Shown: in pieces, positions 16,694 through 25,677 of the stretch | Layout: every line of letters begins with the position of its first letter | Numbering within the stretch: position 1 is the stretch's first letter | NCBI RefSeq assembly: GCF_001552555.1 | Contig: NZ_BCRK01000048.1 | Location: forward strand, 1 to 36,058 | Length of the DNA: 36,058 nucleotides | Source of the DNA: Nocardiopsis trehalosi NBRC 14201 | Lineage (GTDB): Bacteria > Actinomycetota > Actinomycetes > Streptosporangiales > Streptosporangiaceae | Reading direction: 5' to 3' | Position numbers and translations under genes: made by a program | Notes under the pieces: model-generated | Told to the model about the DNA's origin: nothing | Database searches by the model: none | The model's input: the letters and a program-made list of their open reading frames with translations, nothing else

Positions 16694-18093
16694 GGGTAGC
16701 CCTCGCCGGAGGTGGCACGGCCGGGCATATCGAGCCCGCGCTCTCCCTGGCCGACGCGCTTCGGCGCATCGACCCCCACACCCAGATCGTGTGTCTGGGC
16801 ACCGAGCGGGGACTGGAGACCCGGCTCGTCCCCATGCGGGGCTACGAGCTGGGCGAGATCCCGGCGGTGCCGCTGCCGCGCAAGCTCACCCCCCAGCTGC
16901 TGTCGGTCCCCGGCAAGCTCGCCAGCGCCATCAGCGCCGCGGGCGACCACCTGGACCGCATCGAGGCCGACGTCCTGGTGGGCTTCGGCGGGTACGTGGC
17001 CACCCCCGGCTACCTGGCGGCCCGCCGCCGGCGCATCCCCATCGTCGTGCACGAGGCCAACCCGCTGCCCGGGCTGGCCAACCGGCTGGGCGCCCGGCTC
17101 ACCCCGCACGTCTACACCGGCCACCCGCACACCGAGATCCGCAACGGGCGCTACATCGGCATCCCGCTGCGGCAGCAGATCTCCACGCTCGACCGGCTCG
17201 CCATGGGCGACAAGGCGCGCGCCCACTTCGGACTCCGCCCCGAGCTGCCCACGCTGCTCATCTTCGGCGGCTCCCAGGGCGCGCAGGCCGTCAACCAGGC
17301 CGCGTTCGACGCCGGCGACCACTTCCGCGCGGCGGGCGTGCAGGTGCTGCACGTGGTCGGCCCGAAGAACGCCGACGAGCCCGAGGACCGCACCCGCGAC
17401 GGCGTCCCCTACGTGGTGGTGCCCTACGTCGACCGGATGGACCTCGCCTACGCGGCCGCCGACGTCGCCATGTGCCGCTCCGGCGCCATGACCTGCGCCG
17501 AACTCACCGCGGTGGGGCTGCCCGGCGCGTTCGTGCCGCTGCCCATCGGCAACGGCGAGCAGCGCCTCAACGCCGAGCCGATCGTCGAGGCCGGCGGCGG
17601 GCTGCTCGTGGCCAACTCCGACCTCACCCCGCAGTGGATCGTGCAGCACCTCATCCCGCTGCTGACCGACACCGACCGGGTCGTCGCCATGTCCGAGGCC
17701 GCCGGCCGCATGGGCCGCCGCGACGCCGACATGGAACTCGCCCGCGAGGTCATCGCGGTCGCCCGCGGCGATCGCCCCGCCGGCGACCCGCTGGCCGACG
17801 AGGCCGAGGACGACGCGGGCTACGACCCGGCGCCGGGCTACGACCAGGCGCCCGGACACCCGCAGCAGCAGTACGGCCACGCCCCGGACCAGGGCTACGG
17901 CAACCCGCAGGGGTACGGCCCGGGGCAGCCGCAGGGGTACGGCCACCCGCAGCAGGGCTACGGGCCCGGTCAGCCGCAGGGCTACGGCCACCCCCAGCAG
18001 GGGTACGGCCAGGCCCCCGGCAACCCGCAGGGTTACGGCCCGGGTCAGCCGCAGGGCTACGGCCCCGGCTACGAGGGCGGGGACCGGCGATGA
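16690..18093 (+). CDS. murG: Lipid II synthase MurG with long repeat tail
   Basis: A 467-residue GT-B glycosyltransferase that adds GlcNAc to lipid I on the inner membrane face, forming lipid II. Residues 1 to about 360 are an ordinary Mur[16 protein letters not shown] at the N terminus, [33 protein letters not shown], and the acceptor/UDP region [11 protein letters not shown] with [16 protein letters not shown]. Typical MurG proteins are about 350-380 residues. Here residues 377-467 form an extra tail rich in Gly, Tyr, Gln and Pro (GYGPGQPQ-type repeats). The tail continues in frame to an ATGA overlap with murC, so it is not a frameshift product. AGGAGG lies 11 bases before the start. Confidence 0.95.
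   Translation: MRVALAGGGTAGHIEPALSLADALRRIDPHTQIVCLGTERGLETRLVPMRGYELGEIPAVPLPRKLTPQLLSVPGKLASAISAAGDHLDRIEADVLVGFGGYVATPGYLAARRRRIPIVVHEANPLPGLANRLGARLTPHVYTGHPHTEIRNGRYIGIPLRQQISTLDRLAMGDKARAHFGLRPELPTLLIFGGSQGAQAVNQAAFDAGDHFRAAGVQVLHVVGPKNADEPEDRTRDGVPYVVVPYVDRMDLAYAAADVAMCRSGAMTCAELTAVGLPGAFVPLPIGNGEQRLNAEPIVEAGGGLLVANSDLTPQWIVQHLIPLLTDTDRVVAMSEAAGRMGRRDADMELAREVIAVARGDRPAGDPLADEAEDDAGYDPAPGYDQAPGHPQQQYGHAPDQGYGNPQGYGPGQPQGYGHPQQGYGPGQPQGYGHPQQGYGQAPGNPQGYGPGQPQGYGPGYEGGDRR
17893..18072 (+). repeat. In-frame [15 protein letters not shown] repeats in the MurG tail
   Basis: The tail is built from GYG-started units. A 15-codon unit ([15 protein letters not shown]) occurs twice back to back, at 17911-17955 and 17956-18000. 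By my reading the two copies differ at six third-codon positions and at no amino acid. Shorter units [16 protein letters not shown] and GYGPGQPQ flank them. The synonymous-only divergence suggests that the peptide sequence is under constraint. Confidence 0.9.
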
Positions 18094-19517
18094 GCCTCGT
18101 GCCGCCGACCGAACCCGTCCCCGTCGGGAAACTCGGCCGCGTCCACTTCGTCGGCATGGGCGGGGTCGGCATGTCCGGCATCGCCCGGGTCCTCCTGCAG
18201 CGCGGCGTCGAGGTCTCCGGCAGCGACGCCAAGGACGGCCCGCTGCTGCGCGAACTCCAGACCCTGGGCGCCGAGGTGCACGTCGGCCACGCCGCCGCCA
18301 ACGTCGGCACCGCCGACACCGTCGTCGTCTCCTCGGCGGTCCGCCCCGACAACCCCGAACTGGTCGAGGCCCGCGCCCGCGGGCTGCGGGTGCTGCCGCG
18401 CGCCGCCGCCCTGGGCGCCCTGCTGCTCGACCGCCGCGGGGTCGCCGTCGCCGGAACGCACGGCAAGACCACCACCACCTCCATGCTCACCGTGGTCCTG
18501 CGCGAGGTCGGCGCCGACCCCGGCTACGTCATCGGGGGCACGCTCACCACCACCGGCCGCAACGCCGGCGCGGGCACCGGCGACATCATGGTCGCCGAGG
18601 CCGACGAGAGCGACGGCTCCTTCCTCATGCTCTCCCCGGCCGTGGCCGTCGTCACCAACGTCGAGGCCGACCACCTCGACAACTACGGCGGCCTGGAGGA
18701 GATCCACGCCAACTTCGCGGCGTTCGCCGAGCGCGTGGGCGACGCCCTCGTCGTCGGGATCGACGACCCCGGCGCCCGCCGGGTCGCCGACACCGCCCGC
18801 GCCCGCGGCCTGCGCGTCCGCACCTACGGCGAGCACCCCGACGCCGACTACCGCGTGTCCGGCGTCACCGCCCAGGGCTTCCGCACGTCGTTCACCCTCA
18901 CGGTGCGCGGTGGCGAGCCCCTGGCCTGCGCCATCGCCGTCCCCGGCCGGCACAACGTGCTCAACGCGGCGGCGGCCGTCGCGGCCGCCGACGAACTCGG
19001 CCACGCCCCCGAGGCCGCCGCGGCCGGACTCGCCGCCTACACCGGCGCCGCCCGCCGGTTCGAACCGAAGGGCGAGGCCGGCGGGGTCGCCGTCTACGAC
19101 AGCTACGCCCACCACCCCACCGAGATCGCGGCCGACCTGCGCGCCGCCCGCGCCGCTCTCGACACGCGCGGGGGCGGCGGCGCGCCGGGCCGGGTCGTGG
19201 CGGTGTTCCAGCCCCACCTGTACAGTCGCACCCGGATCTTCGCCGCCGAGTTCGCCGAGGCGCTCACCCTCGCCGACGCCGTGGTGGTGCTGCCCGTCTA
19301 CGCGGCCCGCGAGGACCCCGAGCCCGGGGTCGACTCCGGGCTCATCACCCGCGGCGTCGCCCACGACCGGGTGTACCCGGTGGCCGACGGCGCCGCCGCC
19401 GTCGCCCGCGCCGCCGGACTCGCCGCGCCCGGCGACATCGTCCTGACCATGGGCGCCGGCGACGTCACCGAACTCGGACCCGACATCGTCGCGGCGCTGG
19501 GAGCCGCGACCGCCTGA
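18090..19517 (+). CDS. murC: UDP-MurNAc:L-alanine ligase MurC
   Basis: A 475-residue cytoplasmic ligase that adds L-alanine to UDP-MurNAc, the first step of stem-peptide assembly. The N-terminal [14 protein letters not shown] motif binds UDP-sugar. The ATP loop GTHGKTTTT (Lys126) follows, then EADESDGSF, the ADHLDNYG segment and the YAHHPTEI motif. Length and order are normal. Its ATG overlaps the murG stop (18090-18093), so ftsW, murG and murC are all translationally coupled. The gene ends 45 bases before ftsQ, with no terminator seen between them. Confidence 0.96.
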   Translation: MSLVPPTEPVPVGKLGRVHFVGMGGVGMSGIARVLLQRGVEVSGSDAKDGPLLRELQTLGAEVHVGHAAANVGTADTVVVSSAVRPDNPELVEARARGLRVLPRAAALGALLLDRRGVAVAGTHGKTTTTSMLTVVLREVGADPGYVIGGTLTTTGRNAGAGTGDIMVAEADESDGSFLMLSPAVAVVTNVEADHLDNYGGLEEIHANFAAFAERVGDALVVGIDDPGARRVADTARARGLRVRTYGEHPDADYRVSGVTAQGFRTSFTLTVRGGEPLACAIAVPGRHNVLNAAAAVAAADELGHAPEAAAAGLAAYTGAARRFEPKGEAGGVAVYDSYAHHPTEIAADLRAARAALDTRGGGGAPGRVVAVFQPHLYSRTRIFAAEFAEALTLADAVVVLPVYAAREDPEPGVDSGLITRGVAHDRVYPVADGAAAVARAAGLAAPGDIVLTMGAGDVTELGPDIVAALGAATA

Positions 19518-19562
19518 CCCCGCGGCCCCCGACCGCCGCGGCACGAGGAGCGCAGAACCACC

Positions 19563-20318
19563 GTGAGCACCACGCAGGAGGACTCCGCCCCCGCCGCCGA
19601 CGGCGCGGAGGGGGCCGCCGACCCGGCGGCGGCGCGGCGCGCCGACCCCTGGAAGGCCGCGTTCGTCATCCTGCTGATCGCCGCCGTGCTCGCGGTGGTG
19701 GCCTGGGTCCTCCTGGGGTCGCGGCTGCTGGTGGTGCGCGACATCGAGGTCACCGGCACCGACCGCATCGACCGCGCCGCCGTCGCCGACGCCACCGGGG
19801 TCACCACCGGCACCCCGCTGGCGCGGGTCGACACCGAGGCCGCCGCGCGCGGCGTCCGCGGCCTCGACCTGGTCGAATCCGTCCGGGTCACCCGGGCGTG
19901 GCCGGCCGCCCTGCGCGTGGAGGTCACCGAGCGCGCCCCGCTGCTCAGCGTCCGCGCCGGCGACGGCTACCTCCTGGTCGACGGCGACGGGGTGCGGGTC
20001 GACGGCGCCGCCACCCGGCCCGAGGACCACCCCCTGGTCTCCGTGCGCGGCGAGGTCGAGGGCAGCCCGGCGGTGGCCGCGGCCGCCGCCGTGGTCGGCG
20101 ACCTCCCCGACGACCTGCGCTCCCGCGTCACCGAGATCAGGGCCGACGAGCCCGCCGCCATCGAACTCGTCCTGGCCGACGGCGCCACCGCGGCCTGGGG
20201 CGACACCGAGCGCGGCGCGGAGAAGGCCGAGATCCTCCGGCTGCTGATCGCCGAGCACCCGCCCGAGGAGGGGCGGGAGTACGACGTCAGCGCCGTCGGG
20301 ACCGCGGTCGTGCGGTGA
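19563..20318 (+). CDS. ftsQ: Cell division protein FtsQ
   Basis: A 251-residue bitopic divisome protein. A short acidic cytoplasmic tail (1-28) precedes one membrane helix (about 32-53). An extracytoplasmic POTRA domain begins at VVRDIEVTGTDRIDRAAV, and the FtsQ/DivIB beta domain follows. FtsQ binds FtsL and FtsB and recruits them to the septum. The GTG at 19563 is preceded by AGGAG at a suitable distance. The gene ends the murC-ftsQ run; a 387-base interval with promoter signals follows before ftsZ. Sequence identity in this family is low, but topology and position make the call secure. Confidence 0.93.
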   Translation: MSTTQEDSAPAADGAEGAADPAAARRADPWKAAFVILLIAAVLAVVAWVLLGSRLLVVRDIEVTGTDRIDRAAVADATGVTTGTPLARVDTEAAARGVRGLDLVESVRVTRAWPAALRVEVTERAPLLSVRAGDGYLLVDGDGVRVDGAATRPEDHPLVSVRGEVEGSPAVAAAAAVVGDLPDDLRSRVTEIRADEPAAIELVLADGATAAWGDTERGAEKAEILRLLIAEHPPEEGREYDVSAVGTAVVR

Positions 20319-20402
20319 CCGGCCGCGACCGCCCGGCCGGGGCGCGGACAATCCCGACGCGACGCGCCGGGGCGCACATCGCCTCACCGCACGACACGCC
20401 GT

Positions 20403-20474
20403 TAGGCTGATCTCGTGGTTAGTTGCCCGGCGGGAGGCCGCGGCTTACTGTCGAGAAGCACTACCTTTGGTTGA
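20403..20474 (+). CDS. Possible leaderless 19-residue leader ORF before ftsZ
   Basis: TAGGCT (20403-20408) could act as a -10, with GTG at 20415 six bases later, the same geometry seen before murE. The GTG opens a 19-codon frame (starting MVSCPAGGRG) that stops at TGA 20472-20474, inside the candidate ftsZ -35 hexamer. It contains a TTA leucine codon, rare in GC-rich actinomycetes. There is no ribosome site and only a weak -35. The coordinates include the -10 element; the ORF itself is 20415-20474. This is a speculative regulatory peptide or chance frame. Confidence 0.3.
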
Positions 20475-20502
20475 CATAAGTATTCACTTGAGACGTTAGG
20501 GC
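20471..20502 (+). promoter_or_regulatory. Candidate ftsZ promoter
   Basis: TTGACA (20471-20476) is a perfect -35 hexamer in an AT-rich patch. Possible -10 elements downstream are GACGTT (15-base spacer) or TTAGGG/TAGGGC (19-20 base spacers). In Streptomyces coelicolor, ftsZ is known to have several promoters in the ftsQ-ftsZ interval, and this site is in the equivalent place. The resulting leader before ftsZ would be about 200 bases long and GC-rich, with CCGGCCGG-type repeats around 20561-20620. Confidence 0.55.
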
Positions 20503-20705
20503 GGTTGCGGGCGATGTCCCGGAGCCCCGGGACACCCGTCCGACGCCCAGGGGGACCCCGCCGGCCGGTCGGCCGGTCGGGTCTCCGCAAGACAGGAGAA
20601 CCGGACAGCCGGCCGGTCGGTCCGCCCACGGGGGGAGCGGCTGAGGCGCCCCGCGCGAACCGCGGGGCGCACGGCGGGCAGATGCGAGCGGAAAGGCCCC
20701 TCGTC

Positions 20706-22070
20706 GTGGCAGCACCGCAGAATTACCTCGCGGTCATCAAGGTCGTCGGTATCGGCGGCGGCGGCGTCAACGCCGTCAATCGAATGATCGAAGAGGGACT
20801 CAAGGGCGTCGAGTTCATCGCCATCAACACCGACGCTCAGGCGCTGCTCATGAGCGATGCCGACGTCAAACTGGACGTCGGCCGCGAACTCACCCGCGGC
20901 CTCGGCGCGGGCGCCAACCCCGACGTCGGCCGCAAGGCCGCCGAGGACCACCGCGAGGAGATCGAGGAGGTCCTCAAGGGCGCCGACATGGTGTTCGTGA
21001 CCGCCGGCGAGGGGGGCGGCACCGGCACCGGGGGAGCGCCGGTGGTCGCCAACATCGCCCGGTCCCTGGGCGCTCTGACCATAGGAGTCGTCACCCGCCC
21101 CTTCGGTTTCGAGGGCAAGCGGCGCGCCACCCAGGCGGAGTCCGGCATAGCGATGCTGCGCGACGAGGTCGACACGCTCATCGTCATCCCGAACGACCGG
21201 CTGCTGTCGATCTCCGACCGCCAGGTCAGCGTGCTCGACGCGTTCAAGGCCGCCGACCAGGTGCTCCTCTCCGGTGTCCAGGGCATCACCGACCTCATCA
21301 CCACCCCGGGCCTGATCAACCTCGACTTCGCCGACGTCAAGTCGGTCATGTCGGGCGCGGGGTCGGCGCTCATGGGCATCGGGTCGGCCCGCGGCGACGA
21401 CCGGGCGGTGGCCGCCGCCGAGATGGCCATCTCCTCCCCGCTGCTGGAGGCGAGCATCGACGGCGCCCACGGGGTGCTGCTGTCCATCCAGGGCGGCTCC
21501 GACCTCGGCCTCTTCGAGATCAACGAGGCGGCGCAGCTCGTCGCGAACTCCGCGGCGCCCGAGGCCAACATCATCTTCGGCGCGGTCATCGACGACGCCC
21601 TCGGCGACGAGGTGCGTGTCACGGTGATCGCGGCCGGGTTCGACGAGCCGCGCAGCGAGGCCGTCACCCCGCCGAGAGCCGCGGCGGCCGTCCCCGAGGC
21701 GCCGCCCCGACGCGAACCCGCGCCGCCGCCCGCACCCCCCGCCCCGGCGGCGGTCGAGCCGCGGCCGGAACCGGTCAGCGAGCCCGAGCCGCCCGCGCAC
21801 GAGGAGCCGCCGCGCGCCGAGGCCCCCGAGCCCGAGCCCGAGCCGGACCCCGAGCCCGCGCGCGACCACGCCCCCGAGCCGGCCCCCGAGGAGCCGGCCG
21901 AGGACGCCCGCACCCGCGGCATCCACGCCGTCAACGACAACGGGTACGGCCAGGTCCGCCGCACCGGAACCGACAACGCCTTCACCCGCTCCGGCGAGAT
22001 CCCCACGCCCCGGCGCCGGGTGATCTTCGACGACCCCGACGACCTGGACGTCCCGGACTTCCTCAAGTAG
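20706..22070 (+). CDS. ftsZ: Cell division GTPase FtsZ
   Basis: A 454-residue tubulin homologue that polymerises into the Z ring. The GTP-binding signature GGGTGTG is at residues 103-109 and the N terminus [23 protein letters not shown] is canonical. The globular domain ends near residue 315. A Pro/Glu-rich disordered linker of about 120 residues follows, then the C-terminal peptide [10 protein letters not shown] that docks partners such as SepF. Start: GTG 20706 after GGAAAGG. The longer frame from 20505 would add ~67 non-homologous residues read from the leader. Downstream lies a strong terminator hairpin. No ftsA is present, as usual in actinobacteria. Confidence 0.97.
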   Translation: MAAPQNYLAVIKVVGIGGGGVNAVNRMIEEGLKGVEFIAINTDAQALLMSDADVKLDVGRELTRGLGAGANPDVGRKAAEDHREEIEEVLKGADMVFVTAGEGGGTGTGGAPVVANIARSLGALTIGVVTRPFGFEGKRRATQAESGIAMLRDEVDTLIVIPNDRLLSISDRQVSVLDAFKAADQVLLSGVQGITDLITTPGLINLDFADVKSVMSGAGSALMGIGSARGDDRAVAAAEMAISSPLLEASIDGAHGVLLSIQGGSDLGLFEINEAAQLVANSAAPEANIIFGAVIDDALGDEVRVTVIAAGFDEPRSEAVTPPRAAAAVPEAPPRREPAPPPAPPAPAAVEPRPEPVSEPEPPAHEEPPRAEAPEPEPEPDPEPARDHAPEPAPEEPAEDARTRGIHAVNDNGYGQVRRTGTDNAFTRSGEIPTPRRRVIFDDPDDLDVPDFLK

Positions 22071-22092
22071 CGCGCGGCGCTGCGGCGGCCTG

Positions 22093-22129
22093 ACCGGCGG
22101 CGGGGCATCCCCGCCGCCGGTACGCTTTT
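22093..22129 (+). terminator. Strong intrinsic terminator after ftsZ
   Basis: A perfect 13-bp stem (22093-22105 with 22109-22121) with the 3-base loop CAT is followed by ACGCTTTT. This is the best intrinsic-terminator-like structure in the window and lies 22 bases after the ftsZ stop. TACGCT (22121-22126), at its 3' foot, could also be a -10 hexamer for pgeF. Confidence 0.75.
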
Positions 22130-22169
22130 CCCGGTCCCATACGCCGCCGCAGGAGGAGCAGCGCACGAC

Positions 22170-22892
22170 ATGAGTTCCGCAATCGCGTTGGGGCCGGGTG
22201 TCTCCGCCGGCTTCACCGGGCGCTACGACGGCGGGGTCAGCGCCCCGCCGTTCGACACGCTCAACCTCGGCACGGGTGTGCCGGACGATCCGGCGGCGGT
22301 CGCCGAGAACCGGCGGATCGCCGGGGCCCGCCTCGGGTTCGACCCCGAGCGGGTGGTGTGGATGGCGCAGGTGCACGGCGCCGACGTCGCGGTCGCCGAC
22401 CGGCCCGGCGTCGTCGGGCGGGTCGACGCGGTCGTGACCACCCGCACCGACCTGGTGCTCGCCACCCTGGCGGCCGACTGCCTGCCCATCCTCGCCGCCG
22501 ACCCCGAGGCCGGGGTGATCGGCGCGGCCCACTCCGGGCGCCTGGGCACCCTGCGCGGCGTTGCCGCGGCGCTCGTCAAGGGCATGGCCGACCAGGGCGC
22601 CGATCCCGGCCGGATCAGGGTCGCCCTCGGGCCCGCCATCTGCGGCTCCTGCTACGAGGTGCCGGCGGAGATGCGCGACCAGGTGGCCAGGACCACACCC
22701 GAGGGTGCCGGGACGACCGCCGAGGGCACCCCGTCGGTCGACCTGCGGGCCGCCGTCACCGCCCAGCTCCGCGCGGCCGGTGTCGGCCATGTCACCTCCG
22801 ACGACCGCTGCACCCTGGAGACCCCCGACCTGTTCTCGCACCGGCGCGGGGCGCCGACGGGGCGGCTCGCCGGCTTCGTCTGGCGGTCCTGA
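22170..22892 (+). CDS. pgeF: PgeF/YfiH multicopper-oxidase-like protein
   Basis: A 240-residue member of the YfiH/PgeF family. The putative zinc ligands are His69 in QVHG, Cys104 in AADCLPI and His121 in AAHSGRLG. Family members are described as peptidoglycan editing factors that prevent L-Ser misincorporation in stem peptides, and as purine nucleoside phosphorylases or polyphenol oxidases. The editing role fits its place after ftsZ in a wall cluster. The third motif is HSGRLG where many relatives have HAGWRG, a modest departure. The ATG follows AGGAGGAG. The stop is one base before the start of yggS. Confidence 0.9.
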   Translation: MSSAIALGPGVSAGFTGRYDGGVSAPPFDTLNLGTGVPDDPAAVAENRRIAGARLGFDPERVVWMAQVHGADVAVADRPGVVGRVDAVVTTRTDLVLATLAADCLPILAADPEAGVIGAAHSGRLGTLRGVAAALVKGMADQGADPGRIRVALGPAICGSCYEVPAEMRDQVARTTPEGAGTTAEGTPSVDLRAAVTAQLRAAGVGHVTSDDRCTLETPDLFSHRRGAPTGRLAGFVWRS

Positions 22893-22893
22893 C

Positions 22894-23628
22894 ATGGCCG
22901 CACCCGGCCCCGGCGCCGACCGCGCCGAGCGGATCGCCGCCAACCTGGCGGCCCTGCGCGAGCGGATCGCCGCCGCGTGCGACGCCGCCGGGCGGCCGGC
23001 CGGCGACGTCACGGTCATCGCGGTCACCAAGACCTTCCCCGCCTCCGACGTGCGCGTCCTCGCCGGGCTCGGCGTGGCCGACGTCGGCGAGAACCGCGAC
23101 CAGGAGGCCGCGCCCAAGGCGGCGGCCTGCGCCGACCTCGGCCTGCGCTGGCACTTCGTCGGCCAGCTGCAGACCAACAAGGCGGCCTCCGTCGTCCGCT
23201 ACGCCCACACCGTGCACTCGGTCGACCGCGGGCGACTCGCCCGGGCGCTGGGCGCGCGGGCGCTTTCGGCCGGCCGCCGGGTGCGCTGCCTGGTACAGGT
23301 CAACCTCGACCCGGACTCGGCGGCCGGGGTACTGGGGCCGCGCGGCGGCGCCGACCCCGCCGACGCCCTGGCGGTGGCCGACGCCGTGGCCGCCGAGGAG
23401 GGGCTGGAGCTGGGGGGTGTCATGGCCGTCGCCCCGCGCGGCGGCGACCCCGCGGCGGCGTTCGCCCGGCTGCGCGCGGTCGCCGAGTCGGTCCGCGATC
23501 GCTACCCTCAGGCCAGGATGGTCTCGGCCGGCATGAGCGGCGACCTGGAGGCCGCCGTGGCGAACGGGGCGACACACGTCCGGGTGGGGACGGCGTTGCT
23601 CGATGATCGTGGCCCGATCGTGGGGTAA
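22894..23628 (+). CDS. yggS: PLP homeostasis protein YggS/PLPBP
   Basis: A 244-residue alanine-racemase-fold protein that binds pyridoxal 5'-phosphate. The Schiff-base lysine is Lys46 in VIAVTK. Other family segments are [28 protein letters not shown], the phosphate-contacting [14 protein letters not shown] and [10 protein letters not shown]. Members maintain PLP and amino-acid balance rather than catalysing a known reaction. In Gram-positive bacteria the gene commonly sits between ftsZ and sepF (as ylmE). Its ATG starts one base after the pgeF stop, so the two are probably co-translated. Confidence 0.93.
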   Translation: MAAPGPGADRAERIAANLAALRERIAAACDAAGRPAGDVTVIAVTKTFPASDVRVLAGLGVADVGENRDQEAAPKAAACADLGLRWHFVGQLQTNKAASVVRYAHTVHSVDRGRLARALGARALSAGRRVRCLVQVNLDPDSAAGVLGPRGGADPADALAVADAVAAEEGLELGGVMAVAPRGGDPAAAFARLRAVAESVRDRYPQARMVSAGMSGDLEAAVANGATHVRVGTALLDDRGPIVG

Positions 23629-23663
23629 TGTCCCCACATGGACCTTGGCGCCCATCTGTCGAG

Positions 23664-23694
23664 TTCGCCCGACCGGCGGACCTGGGCGTATACG
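23664..23694 (+). promoter_or_regulatory. Weak candidate sepF promoter
   Basis: TATACG (23689-23694) is a reasonable -10 about 50 bases before sepF. The nearest -35-like site, TTCGCC (23664-23669), is at a long 19-base spacing. The 115-base yggS-sepF gap holds no hairpin of note. Read-through from yggS is equally possible. Confidence 0.3.
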
Positions 23695-23743
23695 GAAGAA
23701 GTCATCTGCGGTGCCGCACCACAGGGACGACGGAGGACAAGAG

Positions 23744-24268
23744 ATGGCCGGCGCGATGCGCAAGATGGCGGTCTACCTCGGCCTCGTGGAGGACGACCGC
23801 TACGATCACCGCTATGCGGATGAATATGATGACTTCGACGACTTCGATGAAGGCGTCGAGGACCGGCGTGAGCGGGACCTCGATCCCCAGGGCGTTCCTC
23901 GGGCCGACTCCGTGATGGACGCGGACGGCTACTCCGCGTCGCCGGTCGAGCGGCGGACACCCCCCCACGCCGGCCCGGCCACCGCGGACCTCGCGCGAAT
24001 CACCACACTCCATCCGCGCACGTACAACGAAGCGCGTACTATCGGAGAGCATTTCCGGGAAGGTATACCGGTGATCATGAACCTCACCGAGATGGTCGAC
24101 AGCGACGCCAAGCGCCTGGTCGACTTCGCGGCGGGGCTCATCTTCGGTCTGCACGGCAGCATCGAGCGCGTGACGAACAAGGTGTTCCTGCTGTCCCCGG
24201 CTAATGTTGAGGTGACCGCTGAAGACAAGGCACGTATCGCTGAGCGAGGGTTCTTCAATCAGAGTTAG
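23744..24268 (+). CDS. sepF: Z-ring membrane anchor SepF
   Basis: A 174-residue protein that tethers FtsZ to the membrane and remodels filaments; it is the main FtsZ anchor in actinobacteria, which lack FtsA. The N terminus [18 protein letters not shown] is the amphipathic membrane-binding helix. A strongly acidic, aromatic-spaced stretch follows (residues ~17-47, DDFDDFDEG). The SepF dimerising core begins near 84 with [17 protein letters not shown] and ends with [12 protein letters not shown]. The ATG at 23744 is fixed by GGAGG seven bases upstream. The core would bind the FtsZ C-terminal peptide DVPDFLK. Confidence 0.95.
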   Translation: MAGAMRKMAVYLGLVEDDRYDHRYADEYDDFDDFDEGVEDRRERDLDPQGVPRADSVMDADGYSASPVERRTPPHAGPATADLARITTLHPRTYNEARTIGEHFREGIPVIMNLTEMVDSDAKRLVDFAAGLIFGLHGSIERVTNKVFLLSPANVEVTAEDKARIAERGFFNQS

Positions 24269-24307
24269 ATCATCACCGATGTCCAGAGATGGGGTCCGGG
24301 TCCGGCC

Positions 24308-24604
24308 GTGAGTATCGTCTTGACCGTGCTGTACTACGCGCTGCAGATCTTCCTGCTCGTGCTGATCGGCCGGCTCGTCTTCGAACTCGTACAGTCGTTC
24401 GCACGCTCGTGGCGACCCAGCGGGTTCGTTCTGGTACTGGCGGAGACCACCTACACGGTCACCGACCCGCCGTTGAGGTTCCTGCGTCGGTTCATCAAGC
24501 CCGTGCGTTTGGGGAGTGTGGCGCTGGACCTGAGCTTCACCGTCCTCTTCCTCGTCGTGGTGATCCTCAGCTCGATCGTGAGAAGCTCGATCCCGGTCGT
24601 CTAG
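24308..24604 (+). CDS. YggT family membrane protein
   Basis: A 98-residue protein with two membrane helices (about 3-25 and 72-95) and a short amphipathic loop containing the family motif TDPPLRFLRRFIKPVRLG. YggT/YlmG proteins lie between sepF and divIVA in many Gram-positive bacteria and are linked to division or membrane organisation, but their molecular role is unclear. The GTG start at 24308 has only a weak ribosome site. A 129-base gap with a promoter candidate follows before divIVA. Confidence 0.9.
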   Translation: MSIVLTVLYYALQIFLLVLIGRLVFELVQSFARSWRPSGFVLVLAETTYTVTDPPLRFLRRFIKPVRLGSVALDLSFTVLFLVVVILSSIVRSSIPVV

Positions 24605-24667
24605 AAGATCACGGATGTCGGAAAGGTACGCTGCCCTTCCGATATGTGGTCTTGGTCATGATCTGGA

Positions 24668-24695
24668 TTGCCGTAAGGTCACGATCAGGTAGCGT
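24668..24695 (+). promoter_or_regulatory. Candidate divIVA promoter
   Basis: TTGCCG (24668-24673) and TAGCGT (24690-24695) are separated by 16 bases. Transcription would start near 24702, about 30 bases before the divIVA ATG. This fits separate control of divIVA from the sepF-yggT transcript. Confidence 0.55.
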
Positions 24696-24733
24696 CCCTA
24701 CGGACAGAGTCCAAGCGCGCCAAGGAGACGAAC

Positions 24734-25612
24734 ATGCCGCTGACACCCGCGGATGTGCGGAATAAGCAGTTCAGTACGACCCGGCTACGGCCGGGCTACG
24801 ACGAAGAAGAGGTTGATGCGTTCCTCGACGAAGTCGAGTCCGAACTTGACCGGTTGATCCAGGAGAACGAGGAGCTGCGCGGCAAGCTGGCCGAGTGCCT
24901 GCGGGGCAAGGTCCCCAACGCCGGGATGCAGGACTTCCAGCAGCCCCAGGAGCAGCTGGCCCCCGAGCCCCCTCCGCAGCCCGAGCCGGTCCGGCCCGAG
25001 CCGATCCCGCAGCCCGTCGAGCAGCAGCCCATGCCGGCCATGGCCTCCAACATGGGCCTGCCGGGCGCCGAGGACAACATGGACACCGCCGCGCGGGTCC
25101 TCGCCCTCGCCCAGCAGACCGCCGACCAGGCCATCTCCGACGCCCGCCGCGAGGCCGACGAGACCCTCGGCCGCGCGCGCCACGAGGCCGACGACATCCT
25201 CGGCAAGGCCCGCCGCCAGGCCGAGCAGATCGTCAACGAGGCCCGCGCCCGGTCCGAGAACCTCGACCGCGACGCCCAGGAGCGCCACCGCCAGGTCATG
25301 GGCTCCCTCGTGCAGCAGCGCGAGGAGCTGGAGCACAAGGTCAGCGAGCTCAAGGACTTCGAGCGCGAGTACCGCAGCCGCCTGAAGGACTACTTCGAGC
25401 GGCAGCTGCGCGAGCTCGCCGAGGGTGCCAACGAGCTCAGCGGCCCCGGCCCCAACACCACCGGCGGCTTCCAGACCATGGCCCCCACCGGCGGTTCGCC
25501 GTCGCTCCAGCACGGCGGCCCCGCGGGTCCGCCGGCCGGCAACCCGTTCGCCCAGCCGGAGCCCGCGCAGCACGGCGGCTTCCACCCGGGCGAGCCGCAC
25601 GACCGGCGCTGA
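24734..25612 (+). CDS. divIVA: Polar growth scaffold DivIVA (Wag31)
   Basis: A 292-residue coiled-coil protein that marks cell poles and hyphal tips and directs wall growth in actinobacteria. The N-terminal membrane-curvature domain ([18 protein letters not shown], then [20 protein letters not shown]) covers residues 1-60. A Pro/Gln/Glu-rich linker (about 70-105) precedes a long coiled coil (about 115-235) rich in Ala, Arg and Glu. A Gly/Pro-rich tail ends the protein. AAGGAG lies before the ATG. A short GC hairpin follows immediately after the stop. Confidence 0.96.
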   Translation: MPLTPADVRNKQFSTTRLRPGYDEEEVDAFLDEVESELDRLIQENEELRGKLAECLRGKVPNAGMQDFQQPQEQLAPEPPPQPEPVRPEPIPQPVEQQPMPAMASNMGLPGAEDNMDTAARVLALAQQTADQAISDARREADETLGRARHEADDILGKARRQAEQIVNEARARSENLDRDAQERHRQVMGSLVQQREELEHKVSELKDFEREYRSRLKDYFERQLRELAEGANELSGPGPNTTGGFQTMAPTGGSPSLQHGGPAGPPAGNPFAQPEPAQHGGFHPGEPHDRR

Positions 25613-25627
25613 CCCCGCGGCGCGGGG
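25613..25627 (+). terminator. Short GC hairpin after divIVA
   Basis: CCCCGC (25613-25618) and GCGGGG (25622-25627) enclose GGC directly after the divIVA stop codon. There is no T-run. It may attenuate transcription into the next gene. Confidence 0.35.
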
Positions 25628-25677
25628 GCTCCGCGCCGACGCACAACAGAACCCTTGAGTAAAGGCTCTCACTTCCC

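Noticed and set aside
17818-18093. MurG tail as a frameshift or assembly error
   Set aside because: The frame stays in phase with the MurG core, keeps high G/C at third positions and ends in an ATGA overlap with murC. Repeat units differ only synonymously.
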